Below are positions 29,268 to 37,663 of a stretch of 64,000 bases of DNA, piece after piece. The position numbers were made by a program, and so were the translations under genes. The DNA lies in contig NZ_QUZZ01000008.1 in the NCBI RefSeq assembly GCF_003545695.1, positions 124,001 through 188,000 on the forward strand, read 5' to 3'. The notes beneath the pieces are model-generated. The model had not been told where the DNA came from, searched no databases, and saw only the letters and a list, made by a program, of their open reading frames with translations. Numbering within the stretch: position 1 is the stretch's first letter; every line of letters begins with the position of its first letter. The DNA comes from Taibaiella helva (lineage in GTDB: Bacteria; Bacteroidota; Bacteroidia; Chitinophagales; Chitinophagaceae).

Positions 29268-30479
29268 ATGGTTACGAAACCTCATATTTCGCCTTCTTTT
29301 TCCTATATTCCACTGGAAGAAACGCTGGAAATCATTCCGCGCAGGCAACGTTTATTTATCGGCATTCCTAAAGAGACTTCCTTCCAGGAAAACAGGGTCC
29401 CGCTTACACCCGAAGCGGTCTCGATCCTTGTGCAGAATGGACATGAAGTGGTGGTGGAGCATAATGCGGGCGAGCATTCCTTTTACTTCGATACGGATTT
29501 CAGTGAAGTGGGCGCACGTATTGTTTACGATAAAGCTGAGGTGTATAAGGCGCAGATGATTATCAAATCGGCGCCCATCTCCGAAGACGAGATCGCTTTG
29601 CTGCAGCCCAATCATGTGGTGATTTCGCCCATACACCTGCCCTTTCTTAAAGCGAGCATGGTGGAAGCGCTCATGAAGAAAAAGATCATCGGTATTGCCT
29701 TCGATTCGATCAAGGACGATTCGGGCATTTATCCGATTGTGCGTTCGATGAGCGAGATCGCCGGCAGTTCGGCTATTTTAACCGCTGCCAAATACCTGGG
29801 CAATGTGCACAACGGCAAGGGGATTCTGCTGGGTGGTATTTCCGGTGTGCCGCCGGCCCGCGTTGTGATCATCGGCGCAGGTGTGGTAGGAGAGTTTGCC
29901 TCCCGTACGGCGCTGGGTCTCGGTGCTTCTGTCAAAGTATTCGACAATTCCATATACCGGCTGATGCGCCTCCAGAACAATATCGGGCGACGGCTGTTCA
30001 CCTCCGTTATCGATCCCAGGGAGCTGGGCAACGAGCTTAAAAATGCAGATGTGGCAGTAGGCGCGCTGAAACCCGTAAACGGCGTTACGCCCGTAGTGGT
30101 AACGGAGGAAATGGTGAGCCATATGAAATCGGGTTCCATTGTGGTTGACGTGAGCATAGACCGAGGCGGCTGCTTTGAAACGTCCCGGGCTACCTCTCAC
30201 GAGCATCCCACCTTCAAAAAATACGACGTGATCCATTATTGCGTCCCCAATATCGCATCGGGCGTATCCCGTACCGCTTCCAGGGCTATCAGCAATGTGC
30301 TGATGCCTATCGTGCTCGAATGCGCGGATATGGGCGGTGTGGAGCACCTGCTGCAAGCCAAAGCCGGCATCCGTAACGGTGTATACCTGTACCGGGGCTG
30401 TGTGACCAATGCTCCGATCGCACGGCGTTTTGACATTAAGTATACCGACCTGAACCTTTTAATGGCTAATCCTATATAG
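29268..30479 (+). CDS. ald: Alanine dehydrogenase
   Basis: NAD-dependent oxidative deamination of L-alanine to pyruvate. The start MVTKPHIS is used (403 residues); about 30 N-terminal residues precede the family's usual beginning (IGIPKETSFQENRVPLTPEAV), which is normal for Bacteroidota members. The Rossmann motif VVIIGAGVVGEFASRTALGLGA lies near residue 200; the C-terminal VDVSIDRGGCFETSR and YCVPNIASGVSRTAS motifs are typical. Transhydrogenase alpha subunits share this fold, but no beta-subunit gene follows, which favours alanine dehydrogenase. Confidence 0.88.
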   Translation: MVTKPHISPSFSYIPLEETLEIIPRRQRLFIGIPKETSFQENRVPLTPEAVSILVQNGHEVVVEHNAGEHSFYFDTDFSEVGARIVYDKAEVYKAQMIIKSAPISEDEIALLQPNHVVISPIHLPFLKASMVEALMKKKIIGIAFDSIKDDSGIYPIVRSMSEIAGSSAILTAAKYLGNVHNGKGILLGGISGVPPARVVIIGAGVVGEFASRTALGLGASVKVFDNSIYRLMRLQNNIGRRLFTSVIDPRELGNELKNADVAVGALKPVNGVTPVVVTEEMVSHMKSGSIVVDVSIDRGGCFETSRATSHEHPTFKKYDVIHYCVPNIASGVSRTASRAISNVLMPIVLECADMGGVEHLLQAKAGIRNGVYLYRGCVTNAPIARRFDIKYTDLNLLMANPI

Positions 30480-30545
30480 CCTGCCACAGCACTGCTCTGC
30501 GGCGAATACCGATAAACCTTAAGCGCTATCACGAAAACCAAGCAA

Positions 30546-30902
30546 ATGCCCAATAACAGAACGAACAAGACCATAGCCGGCTACCACCTTTTAATGATCC
30601 TTGCTGCTGCCGATTTTCGCTTTAAAGCATCAGAAGACATGGTCATTCGGGATTATCTCGAACAGGAGTTTCCCTTTCATGTCAACCTCGACCGGGAAAT
30701 GGAAAAAATCAGCAGCCTCACACCCGAAGAATGGGAAGGGCATTTCCTGAAGTATATGGATGATTTCTACGACGACGCTACGCCGGAAGAAAGGAACAAT
30801 CTGCTGCAATTCGCCCTGGACCTGACCAAAGCCGATGGGGTGATCACCACCGAGGAAAATCATTACCTTCAGTTACTGTTCGACACCTGGCACAGCGAAT
30901 AA
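30546..30902 (+). CDS. TerB-like helical protein
   Basis: A 118-residue acidic, all-helical soluble protein. The pattern of two EF-hand-like helical halves with acidic motifs (ILAAADFRF near residue 20 and LTKADGVITTEEN near residue 95) resembles the TerB-like superfamily. Tellurite resistance should not be inferred from the fold alone. It sits 66 bases after alanine dehydrogenase and may be co-transcribed with it. Confidence 0.6.
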   Translation: MPNNRTNKTIAGYHLLMILAAADFRFKASEDMVIRDYLEQEFPFHVNLDREMEKISSLTPEEWEGHFLKYMDDFYDDATPEERNNLLQFALDLTKADGVITTEENHYLQLLFDTWHSE

Positions 30903-30919
30903 GCCTGCGCCGGGAACAG

Positions 30920-31552
30920 CTATTCAGTTGATGGGAATTCGCTGTTCTCTACAGGTATGGTGCCCCGCTGGTTCTTAATCTTCACATAGCTGAGGTCCTG
31001 CGTGGCCTCCAGGCCTGATCCATATGATATCTGGTCGTCTTTGGTAATGCGTACGAATTTGTCGGTATAGAAACGCTCCAGCTTTTTGTTCCAGATAAGC
31101 TCTTCCGTCTGCAGCTTTTCACCTTTACGGTTCCGGACTACCACGCTGTCGCGGGCGATCACATTCTCATCCTGGGTATAGTAGCGGGCAGTGCGGGCGG
31201 TAATGGTGCTTTCGATCTGCAGCGTAGTATCGTACATATCCATCTTTACGCCCTTCAGAAAATCGACGTAAGGTGGTTTGGCATTCTCATTACCCACGAA
31301 TTCCTTAGTGTAAAGCCTGGCTTTTACCCTTCCTTCTTCGCTGTACACAAAAACAACCTCGGAGGCCCGGTCATTATCCAGGTCCTTCAGGGGGGAATTG
31401 CCCGGAAGCTTGCTGAGATCATTTTCGCAGGAAGCCAGGAGCAGCAGAGCGCCCGCTATGGCAAAGGACAAAAGCAATGGAGCTGCTCCGCGCTTGCGGA
31501 CAGCTCCATTGCGAAAAAAAGATAAATATCCGGAACAAAAGTGCTTCATCAT
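30920..31552 (-). CDS. lptC: LPS export protein LptC
   Basis: A 210-residue protein with a long N-terminal basic region and a hydrophobic stretch ending LLASC, suggesting a lipid anchor. The LptC-type beta-jellyroll follows (EVVFVYSEEGRVKARLYT, QIESTITARTARYY, ARDSVVVRN, LQTEELIWNKKLERFYTDKFVRI). LptC receives lipopolysaccharide from the LptBFG extractor. It is the third gene of coaX-porin-lptC, 20 bases after the porin gene. The only in-frame ATGs are at the very start; a strong hairpin lies inside the signal-coding region (see the separate entry). Confidence 0.85.
   Translation of the reverse strand: MMKHFCSGYLSFFRNGAVRKRGAAPLLLSFAIAGALLLLASCENDLSKLPGNSPLKDLDNDRASEVVFVYSEEGRVKARLYTKEFVGNENAKPPYVDFLKGVKMDMYDTTLQIESTITARTARYYTQDENVIARDSVVVRNRKGEKLQTEELIWNKKLERFYTDKFVRITKDDQISYGSGLEATQDLSYVKIKNQRGTIPVENSEFPSTE
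31474..31512 (-). terminator. Terminator-like hairpin inside the start of lptC
   Basis: 12-bp outer helix (31474-31485 with 31501-31512), one bulged base and a 5-bp inner helix, loop GCTT. On the minus strand it is followed by TTTTG, the layout of an intrinsic terminator, but it falls inside codons of about residues 14-26 of LptC. Whether it terminates, attenuates or is only structural is unknown. Confidence 0.5.
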
Positions 31553-31572
31553 ATCAGCAGACCGGCTGCAGA

Positions 31573-32883
31573 TTAATCGTATTTACGTTTCTGGAACCAG
31601 ATATCGTTGAGCGCAATACCCAGGGTAAAGCGTATATAGAATTCCCTGGCCAGGCCATTCTGTATGGTGCCGCGTTTACCGATATCCAGTGCTGTGTTGA
31701 TGCGGCCAAACTGCGTGAAGCTGCGTTTCAGCGGGAAAGATGCGCCCACGGTACCACCGATGAAATCGACATTGGTACCGTTCAGCTCGATATAATCTTT
31801 ACCATAGTAAGCGCCGGCACGGTAGGTGGTTTGCGCAAAGAATTTTCTTGAGGTAGGGTCGGGCGTTACTTCGCCGCCTATGGCCGCCCGCCAGGCATTC
31901 TTGCCTACGCCGGTACGGTCGCCGAAATTGCTGAACTTGCTCCAGTCGGTGTACACAAAGTCGGCGCCCAGATCCCAGTTGAACAATTTGCCGTAATGTA
32001 TACCGAAGGCATATTCGGCAGGCAATTCGATCTTACCGTCCACGCCGGTGCGCTTGGTTTGCGACAGGGTATCCACTACTGTACCGTCGGAGGTATAACG
32101 ATAACCCAGGTCATAAATATCCTGCGACCCGTTCAGCTTTTGCGATAAGGTAATGGCAGCGCCGATATTGATGTATTGGTCTTTCTTTACCTTGGCTTTA
32201 TAAAGAATGCCGCCTTTCCAGTACAGGCCGCCCACATTATTGTAACGGGTGAAGGCCGAGTTGCGTACCGATGTCGTGTCCAGGTTCTCCAGCGAGCTGA
32301 TGTAGGAAGCATCGCCAAAAACGTAACCGCCATTGAAGCCTATGCTGAAACCTTTGTATTGGCCCGAAAGGCCCAGGTAAGCATACTGAAGGCCGCCGGA
32401 GCCGACATACTGGCGGGCCGCCTTGCCGATACCGGCGATATTGGTTGTATCCGTAGCCCTGTAATAAGTATTGGCCATAGGCGCAATACCTGCGGCCATA
32501 CCGGCGTATTTGCCGAGAGGGATACCCAGGGTTACATAAGATATAGTGGCCGTACCCGATGAGGTGCTCACATCATTCATAAAGATGCTGCGGGAGCGGG
32601 CCTCCAGGGCAAATTCCAGCGTGGTCACCTTCAAAAAGCTGTAAGTAGCGGGGTTGAACGAATTTACAGAATAAATGTCGTTGTAGGCCGTGGCAGTTCC
32701 ACCCATGCCCCTGAGAATAGCATTACGGGGGTTGCCAAGGTCGCCTATTCCATAGCGGGAATAGGGTGAGTTCTCTTTGGTGGACTTAGGTCCCGAGGCA
32801 TCGTTCAATTGAGCAGTCGCCCGGGAACCGGTTGCTAAAAGAGCGGTCAGTAATAAAAATTGCGTCTTTAGTTTAGCGCACAT
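31573..32883 (-). CDS. Outer-membrane beta-barrel protein (FadL/OmpP1-like)
   Basis: A 436-residue outer-membrane protein with signal peptide ending SRATAQ. The mature start NSPYSRYGIGDLGNPRNAILRGMGGTATA with SVNSFNPATYSFL is the hallmark of the FadL/PorV-like barrels of Bacteroidota; alternating amphipathic strands follow, ending in FTLGIALNDIWFQKRKYD. The transported substrate is not known. It overlaps the end of coaX by 11 bases and precedes lptC by 20 bases, a gene order consistent with a shared envelope-related operon. Confidence 0.8.
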   Translation of the reverse strand: MCAKLKTQFLLLTALLATGSRATAQLNDASGPKSTKENSPYSRYGIGDLGNPRNAILRGMGGTATAYNDIYSVNSFNPATYSFLKVTTLEFALEARSRSIFMNDVSTSSGTATISYVTLGIPLGKYAGMAAGIAPMANTYYRATDTTNIAGIGKAARQYVGSGGLQYAYLGLSGQYKGFSIGFNGGYVFGDASYISSLENLDTTSVRNSAFTRYNNVGGLYWKGGILYKAKVKKDQYINIGAAITLSQKLNGSQDIYDLGYRYTSDGTVVDTLSQTKRTGVDGKIELPAEYAFGIHYGKLFNWDLGADFVYTDWSKFSNFGDRTGVGKNAWRAAIGGEVTPDPTSRKFFAQTTYRAGAYYGKDYIELNGTNVDFIGGTVGASFPLKRSFTQFGRINTALDIGKRGTIQNGLAREFYIRFTLGIALNDIWFQKRKYD

Positions 32884-33598
32884 TATATCGTAAAATTGTA
32901 TTAAGTCCCTTCAAAAGAAGTTGAGAATCTGCAAATATCCGATTTTTTAGCTTGCCGGCAAAAATCGGGGCATTGCCACCCGTTAAAACGATATTCAGAC
33001 CGGGATATTGCTCCCCGTAGAAATTTATCATGCCATCCAGCTCAGCTATGATCCCCAGGACTACACCGCTGCGGATGCTGGTTTCCGTATCATAGCCCAG
33101 CAGCACCACCTCGCCCTGCGCCTCGACCAGTGGCAATTTGTCGGTGTAAGCATTCAGGGCCCGGAAACGCATTTCCATACCAGGGGTAATATTACCGCCC
33201 CTGAAGGTTTTATTTTTATGGATAAAATTATAGGTAATGGCCGTGCCCACGCTGATCACCAGGTTATTGGCATCGGGATACTCGCTGTTGGCGCCTATGG
33301 CCAGGGCAAGGCGGTCGGCGCCGAGTGTATCGGGGCTATGATAAGCATTCATGACCGGCAGGGGTGTTTGGGCGTTCAGCACCAGGAGCCGCGTCTTTTC
33401 CTGCAGCAGCACCTTTAGCTCGGGCGGATGATGGGCTACCGAAGAGAGAATAGCAGACTGTGGCTGCTGGCTGTCTGCAATGTCTATAAGGCCGGTAAGC
33501 GCCTCTTCTTCGGAAAAGTTATAGTCCTTTACCAGCTTGTTCTCCTGGAAAAGTGCAGCTTTGACGCGGGTGTTGCCCCAATCGATACATAGTTGCAT
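32873..33598 (-). CDS. coaX: Type III pantothenate kinase
   Basis: First step of coenzyme A synthesis, phosphorylating pantothenate. The ATG at 33598 gives 241 residues, normal for CoaX. Motifs of the ASKHA fold are visible: CIDWGNTRVKAALF (phosphate loop, residues 4-17), TLGADRLALAIGA, VISVGTAITYNFI and GGNITPGMEMRFRAL. Type III enzymes require a monovalent cation and are not inhibited by CoA. First gene of the coaX-porin-lptC unit. Confidence 0.93.
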   Translation of the reverse strand: MQLCIDWGNTRVKAALFQENKLVKDYNFSEEEALTGLIDIADSQQPQSAILSSVAHHPPELKVLLQEKTRLLVLNAQTPLPVMNAYHSPDTLGADRLALAIGANSEYPDANNLVISVGTAITYNFIHKNKTFRGGNITPGMEMRFRALNAYTDKLPLVEAQGEVVLLGYDTETSIRSGVVLGIIAELDGMINFYGEQYPGLNIVLTGGNAPIFAGKLKNRIFADSQLLLKGLNTILRYNVR

Positions 33599-33661
33599 AA
33601 GCAAGTGATTTGGATGAATAAAAGGTATTGAAAAATTGGTTCTGGCTTTCAGGTATGCCGC

Positions 33662-34267
33662 TCAGTTCAGGTTGATCCTGGACTTCAGGATGTCCAGGTC
33701 GTCAACTTCGGGCATAATGGAATTGAAATACCGGCGCAGGTATTCCATGCGCTGCACTTCGTTAAAAATACTGAGCAGATCGTATTCCTGCTCACGTGTA
33801 AGGCCCAGCTTGTGCGCAATATCGTACGAAGACCACTGCTGCTCTTCTTCAGGCATCCTGTTCTCTATGTTCAGCAGGGTGTATAGCCGCTTTACCTCAT
33901 CATGGATCAGCCGCGACAGCTTGGGATGCACCTTCATCTTATCGTTTTCGGGATAGCTGACAATAGCGCCCGAGTAGGGTTTTTCCGGCAGACTTTTGAC
34001 TACTTCCAGTATGCGGAAGACCTGCTGCCCTTTGATACGCACTTCCAGCGCGCCGTTATCGTATTCTTTTACGATCGCAAGTATTTCCATAAGGGTCCCG
34101 TATTCTCTTATCTTTTCGTCGTGCAGGAGCGGGATGCCGAATTGCTTTTGCTCTTTATAGCAGTCGCGGATCAGCTGGATATATTTGAATTCGGAAAGGT
34201 GTAAGGTAAAAGTTTCGTCTGGGTACACTACTGCATCCAGGGGCACTATAGGAATGAAATTCGTCAT
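33662..34267 (-). CDS. Lon-type substrate-binding-domain protein (LON_substr_bdg)
   Basis: A 201-residue protein consisting only of the N-terminal substrate-recognition domain of Lon protease: FIPIVPLDAVVYPDETFTLHL, then GTLMEILAIVKEYDNGALEVRIKGQQVFRI and the C-terminal helical bundle. There is no AAA+ or protease domain. The ATG at 34267 is used; the longer frame would run back over the trp promoter and leader. Its role in Bacteroidota is unknown. Divergent from the trp operon. Confidence 0.85.
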   Translation of the reverse strand: MTNFIPIVPLDAVVYPDETFTLHLSEFKYIQLIRDCYKEQKQFGIPLLHDEKIREYGTLMEILAIVKEYDNGALEVRIKGQQVFRILEVVKSLPEKPYSGAIVSYPENDKMKVHPKLSRLIHDEVKRLYTLLNIENRMPEEEQQWSSYDIAHKLGLTREQEYDLLSIFNEVQRMEYLRRYFNSIMPEVDDLDILKSRINLN

Positions 34268-34339
34268 TATCAGGTCAGGAACCGCTTGGGTGTTATGAAT
34301 CAAAACAGGAAGGCAATATAACACAATTTTGAAAAAAAA

Positions 34340-34370
34340 TTTGGACAAATGAAAGCTATTCCTATCTTTG
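34340..34370 (+). promoter_or_regulatory. Consensus promoter of the trp operon
   Basis: TTTG (34340-34343), exactly 19 bases, then TATCTTTG (34363-34370): a perfect match to the Bacteroidota housekeeping promoter TTTG-N19-TAnnTTTG. Predicted transcription start about 34377, some 40 bases before the leader ORF. Confidence 0.85.
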
Positions 34371-34416
34371 CCACCATTGCGGGAATACCAGTCGTGCTCC
34401 CGGCTATGCAAAAACA

Positions 34417-34497
34417 ATGGCTTCTTTACACGCAACTGCAAATCAATATTGGTGGCTTTCACGATGGCAACACGTGAACAGCACTGATATGCGCTAG
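34417..34497 (+). CDS. trpL: trp operon leader peptide
   Basis: A 26-codon ORF starting ATG at 34417 and ending TAG at 34497. The peptide has Trp at positions 12, 13 and 17 (QYWWLSRWQH), three Trp in 26 residues in front of a terminator and trpE. Known logic of ribosome-mediated attenuation applies: when Trp-tRNA is scarce the ribosome stalls at the Trp pair, leaving 34474-34483 free to form the antiterminator; when Trp-tRNA is plentiful the ribosome runs to the stop codon, covers that arm and the terminator forms. An overlapping frame from 34406 has a single Trp and is less likely. No strong Shine-Dalgarno is present, as is common in this phylum. Confidence 0.82.
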   Translation: MASLHATANQYWWLSRWQHVNSTDMR

Positions 34498-34534
34498 TTG
34501 TATCAGAATATTCCCTGACCGGTCTGCTGTTCGC
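34474..34534 (+). promoter_or_regulatory. Antiterminator helix of the trp attenuator
   Basis: GTGAACAGCA (34474-34483) can pair with TGCTGTTCGC (34525-34534), ten pairs including one G-U. The right arm uses bases 34525-34534 that belong to the terminator stem and loop, so the two structures exclude each other. A 6-bp side helix (34484-34489 with 34501-34506) fits inside the loop. Confidence 0.7.
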
Positions 34535-34548
34535 AGACCGGTTTTTTT
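34518..34548 (+). terminator. trp attenuator terminator
   Basis: A perfect 10-bp GC-rich stem (34518-34527 with 34533-34542), loop TGTTC, followed by an uninterrupted T run (34542-34548). It lies 21 bases after the leader stop codon and 35 bases before trpE. Confidence 0.9.
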
Positions 34549-34582
34549 ATTCCCCTTTTTCAAAAAAAAATCTTATTGGATT

Positions 34583-35980
34583 ATGGTGTACCATTTTAAG
34601 GTACGGTCGCGTGCGCTGCCTGCCGATACCTTGACCCCCGTAAGCGTCTATCTGAAGCTGAGAGACCTGTTCCCCGACGCCCTATTGCTCGAAAGCGTCG
34701 ACTATAACGGCAATGAGAACAGCTATTCTTATATCTGCTGCGCACCGGTAGCCGGGATCATTGTCCGGCCCGAGGGAGCGGAAAGCTGTTTACCTGATGG
34801 GACAAAGCAAGTGAGCACAGCCTTAAATGAAGCTCTGACGGCCTTTCCGCAGCAATTCTCTTTTGAGCCGGCAGCTAAGGATTATTGCCGGGGCCGATTG
34901 TTCGGGCATATCAACTATGACGCTGTCGGTCTTTTCGAAGATATTGTTTTTCGGGAACGGGATGAAGCAGCGCCTGAATTGCTGGCCAGGCTGCATGTGT
35001 ATCGTTACATGATCGTATTCGATCATTTTCATCATACCGTTTACCTTACCGCGCATTTCACGGAGAACGAAGATGAACCCTCCTTTGCGGCCATGGAAGC
35101 GGCTTTACGACGGCCGGCGCCGGCAGGTTTCCGTTTCCGGATCTCCGGCCCTGAAGAAGCAGAAGAGACCGGTGAGGCATATAAAGAAAAAGTGGCCCAG
35201 GCCATAGAACATTGCCGGCGCGGCGATATTTTCCAGGTAGTCTTATCACGCACCTTCTCGCAGGCGTTTACCGGCGACGACTTCAACGTGTACCGTGCTT
35301 TGCGCATGGTCAATCCTTCTCCCTATCTCTTTTATTTCGATTACGGCGACTACCGTTTGTTCGGCTCCTCTCCCGAAACCCAGCTCCGGGTAAAGGACGG
35401 CGTCACCATGGTGTATCCGATCGCCGGTACCTCCCGCCGTACCGGCGATGAGACTGAAGACGAAGAGCTGATCGCCGCGCTGATGGCCGATCCCAAGGAG
35501 CAGGCCGAGCATACTATGCTCGTTGACCTAGCCCGGAACGATTTGAGCAAAAGTCATGATGAAGTTGCCGTGGAATCTTATAAAAAGGTGCAGCGCTTTG
35601 CCCATGTCGTTCATATTGTCAGCGAAGTGAGGGGCGACCGGCCGCTGCACAGTAACGCTATCCGGATGCTCGCCGATACTTTTCCAGCGGGGACCTTATC
35701 GGGTGCACCCAAGCACCGGGCCATGCAGCTGATCGATCAATACGAGCACAGCCGCCGCGGCTACTACGGAGGCGCTATCGGTTTCCTGGAACCCGGCGGG
35801 CAGCTGAACCAGGCGATCATGATCCGCACCTTCATGAGCCGGAACAATCAGCTGCATTACCGGGCCGGAGCCGGTATCGTAGTGTCTTCCGTTCCGGAGA
35901 ACGAATTGCAGGAGATAGCGCATAAGCTGAGAGGATTGCGCACAGCTATCCGGGCTGCGGAAAATATCGGCATGGCATAA
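34583..35980 (+). CDS. trpE: Anthranilate synthase component I
   Basis: Converts chorismate to anthranilate using ammonia from TrpG. At 465 residues it is full length. The N-terminal LLES motif (LLLESVDYNGNENSYSY) is the tryptophan feedback-binding site. The chorismate-binding domain includes GDIFQVVLSR, PSPYLFYF, GSSPE, YPIAGTSRR, ARNDLSK, GAPKHRAM and GGAIGFLEP, with C-terminal RAGAGIV. First structural gene after the attenuator, so both feedback inhibition and attenuation are expected. Confidence 0.96.
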   Translation: MVYHFKVRSRALPADTLTPVSVYLKLRDLFPDALLLESVDYNGNENSYSYICCAPVAGIIVRPEGAESCLPDGTKQVSTALNEALTAFPQQFSFEPAAKDYCRGRLFGHINYDAVGLFEDIVFRERDEAAPELLARLHVYRYMIVFDHFHHTVYLTAHFTENEDEPSFAAMEAALRRPAPAGFRFRISGPEEAEETGEAYKEKVAQAIEHCRRGDIFQVVLSRTFSQAFTGDDFNVYRALRMVNPSPYLFYFDYGDYRLFGSSPETQLRVKDGVTMVYPIAGTSRRTGDETEDEELIAALMADPKEQAEHTMLVDLARNDLSKSHDEVAVESYKKVQRFAHVVHIVSEVRGDRPLHSNAIRMLADTFPAGTLSGAPKHRAMQLIDQYEHSRRGYYGGAIGFLEPGGQLNQAIMIRTFMSRNNQLHYRAGAGIVVSSVPENELQEIAHKLRGLRTAIRAAENIGMA

Positions 35981-36018
35981 ACAAAATCCTATTGATCATT
36001 TCCCTAAAAGCAAAAGAC

Positions 36019-36621
36019 ATGAAAATACTGATCCTGGATAATTACGACAGCTTTACGCATAACCTGGCGCTGATCGTAGCAGACCTCAGCGGTACTCGTC
36101 CCGATGTAAGAAGGAACGACACTATTACAATCGAAGAGGTGGCCGCTTACGATAAAATCCTCCTTTCTCCCGGACCCGGTCTACCCGCTGAAGCCGGTAT
36201 CCTGTGCGCGCTGATCGAACGCTATGCCCCATCAAAAAGCATACTGGGCATATGCCTGGGGCACCAGGCTATAGGCCAGGTCTTTGGCGCCACGCTGCAG
36301 CAGCTGGATATGGTTTATCATGGTGTAGCTACGCGGGTGGAGCGGCTGCAGCAGGACGATCTCTTTGAAGGCCTACCGCCCCAGTTTGAAGCCGGCCGGT
36401 ATCATTCCTGGGTAGTGGCGAGGGAAGCCTTACCTGCCTGCCTGGAGGTGCTTGCAGCTGATGCCGGGGGGCAGATCATGGCGCTGCGGCACCGGAGCTA
36501 TGATGTGAAAGGCTTGCAGTTCCATCCTGAAAGCATTATGACACCGGCAGGCCGGCAGCTGATACACAACTGGCTACAACCCTATGCTCCGGTCACTTCA
36601 TCTTCCATTAAAAACAATTAA
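36019..36621 (+). CDS. trpG: Anthranilate synthase component II (glutamine amidotransferase)
   Basis: Class I amidotransferase of 200 residues that releases ammonia from glutamine for TrpE. The start is at MKILILDNYDSFTHNL; the frame extends nine codons upstream without similarity. The catalytic triad is visible: Cys79 in LGICLGHQA and the His/Glu pair in LQFHPES; the PGPG loop is at 51-54. It may also serve 4-amino-4-deoxychorismate synthesis, as in some bacteria with one TrpG. 38 bases after trpE. Confidence 0.95.
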   Translation: MKILILDNYDSFTHNLALIVADLSGTRPDVRRNDTITIEEVAAYDKILLSPGPGLPAEAGILCALIERYAPSKSILGICLGHQAIGQVFGATLQQLDMVYHGVATRVERLQQDDLFEGLPPQFEAGRYHSWVVAREALPACLEVLAADAGGQIMALRHRSYDVKGLQFHPESIMTPAGRQLIHNWLQPYAPVTSSSIKNN

Positions 36622-36625
36622 GCTC

Positions 36626-37660
36626 ATGAATACCTTATCCCCGCCCGATGGCGCCTTGCCTTACCTGATGAAAAAGGTGCTGGATCGCCTGAGTAGCTAT
36701 GAAACCCTTTCTTATACCGAAGCCAGGGAAGTGCTGCTGGGCATTACCGGCGGCATGGTCAACGAAAGCCAGATGACAGCTTTTATCGCTGCCTTTATGA
36801 TGCGTCCGCTCACACCCGATGAGCTTTCCGGCTTCAGGGATGCGCTGCTGGAACAGGTGGTGCAGCCCGGTTTGCCTGCTACCGATGCGATAGACATTGT
36901 CGGTACCGGCGGCGACGGCAAGCATACCTTCAATATCTCCACCCTGACTTCCTTTGTGGTAGCAGCCTGTGGCTATCGTGTGATCAAGCATGGCAATTAC
37001 GGCGCCACTTCGGTTAGCGGCTCTTCCAATGTGATGGAATACCTGGGTTATCGTTTTACCGCAGATGAATCGGTGCTCCGGCGTCAGCTGGATGCCTGCG
37101 GTATCTGCTTCCTGCATGCGCCGCTTTTCCACCCGGCTATGCGGCGTGTGGCCACGATACGGAAAAACCTCGGGCTCCGCACGTTCTTCAACCTCCTGGG
37201 GCCGCTCACTAATCCCGCACAGCCGGCGCATCTGCTGCTGGGCGTCAATACCCTGGAAGCGGCGCGTATGTTCCATTACCTGCTCCAGGAAAGCCCGGTG
37301 CAATACAAAGTCATTCATAGCCTGGATGGTTATGATGAGCTGTCGCTCACCGGCCCTGCAAGGATATTCACACCGCTGACACAGGAAGTGGTCACGCCCG
37401 AAACGCTTGGCTTCCCGCAGCTCGACGCCGGTGCCCTGGCCGGGGGAAAAGAGATCAGAACGGCAGCTGCGATCTTTATGAATGTGCTCCGGGGAGAGGC
37501 TACAACAGCCCAGGAGCAGGTGGTGATCGCCAATACGGCCATGGCTATCCGTACGCTCCATCCCACGATTTCTTTCGCCGATGCTGTGGCGGCAGCTACA
37601 GAAGCGCTGTGCTCGGGAAAAGCACTGGACACTTTTAACCGGACCCTCCAAATTCAATAA
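36626..37660 (+). CDS. trpD: Anthranilate phosphoribosyltransferase
   Basis: Joins anthranilate to PRPP. 344 residues from the ATG at 36626, four bases after trpG. The PRPP-binding GTGGD motif is at residues 93-97, followed by KHTFNIST and KHGNYGATSVSGSSNVMEYLG. The fold is the nucleoside-phosphorylase class II type, with an N-terminal helical domain. Not fused to TrpG. Confidence 0.95.
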   Translation: MNTLSPPDGALPYLMKKVLDRLSSYETLSYTEAREVLLGITGGMVNESQMTAFIAAFMMRPLTPDELSGFRDALLEQVVQPGLPATDAIDIVGTGGDGKHTFNISTLTSFVVAACGYRVIKHGNYGATSVSGSSNVMEYLGYRFTADESVLRRQLDACGICFLHAPLFHPAMRRVATIRKNLGLRTFFNLLGPLTNPAQPAHLLLGVNTLEAARMFHYLLQESPVQYKVIHSLDGYDELSLTGPARIFTPLTQEVVTPETLGFPQLDAGALAGGKEIRTAAAIFMNVLRGEATTAQEQVVIANTAMAIRTLHPTISFADAVAAATEALCSGKALDTFNRTLQIQ

Positions 37661-37663
37661 GCG

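Noticed and set aside
34406-34474. Alternative leader ORF in another frame (one Trp codon)
   Set aside because: Starts 11 bases before the favoured trpL and has a single Trp, whereas the overlapping frame has Trp-Trp plus a third Trp and ends at a position that fits the attenuator geometry.
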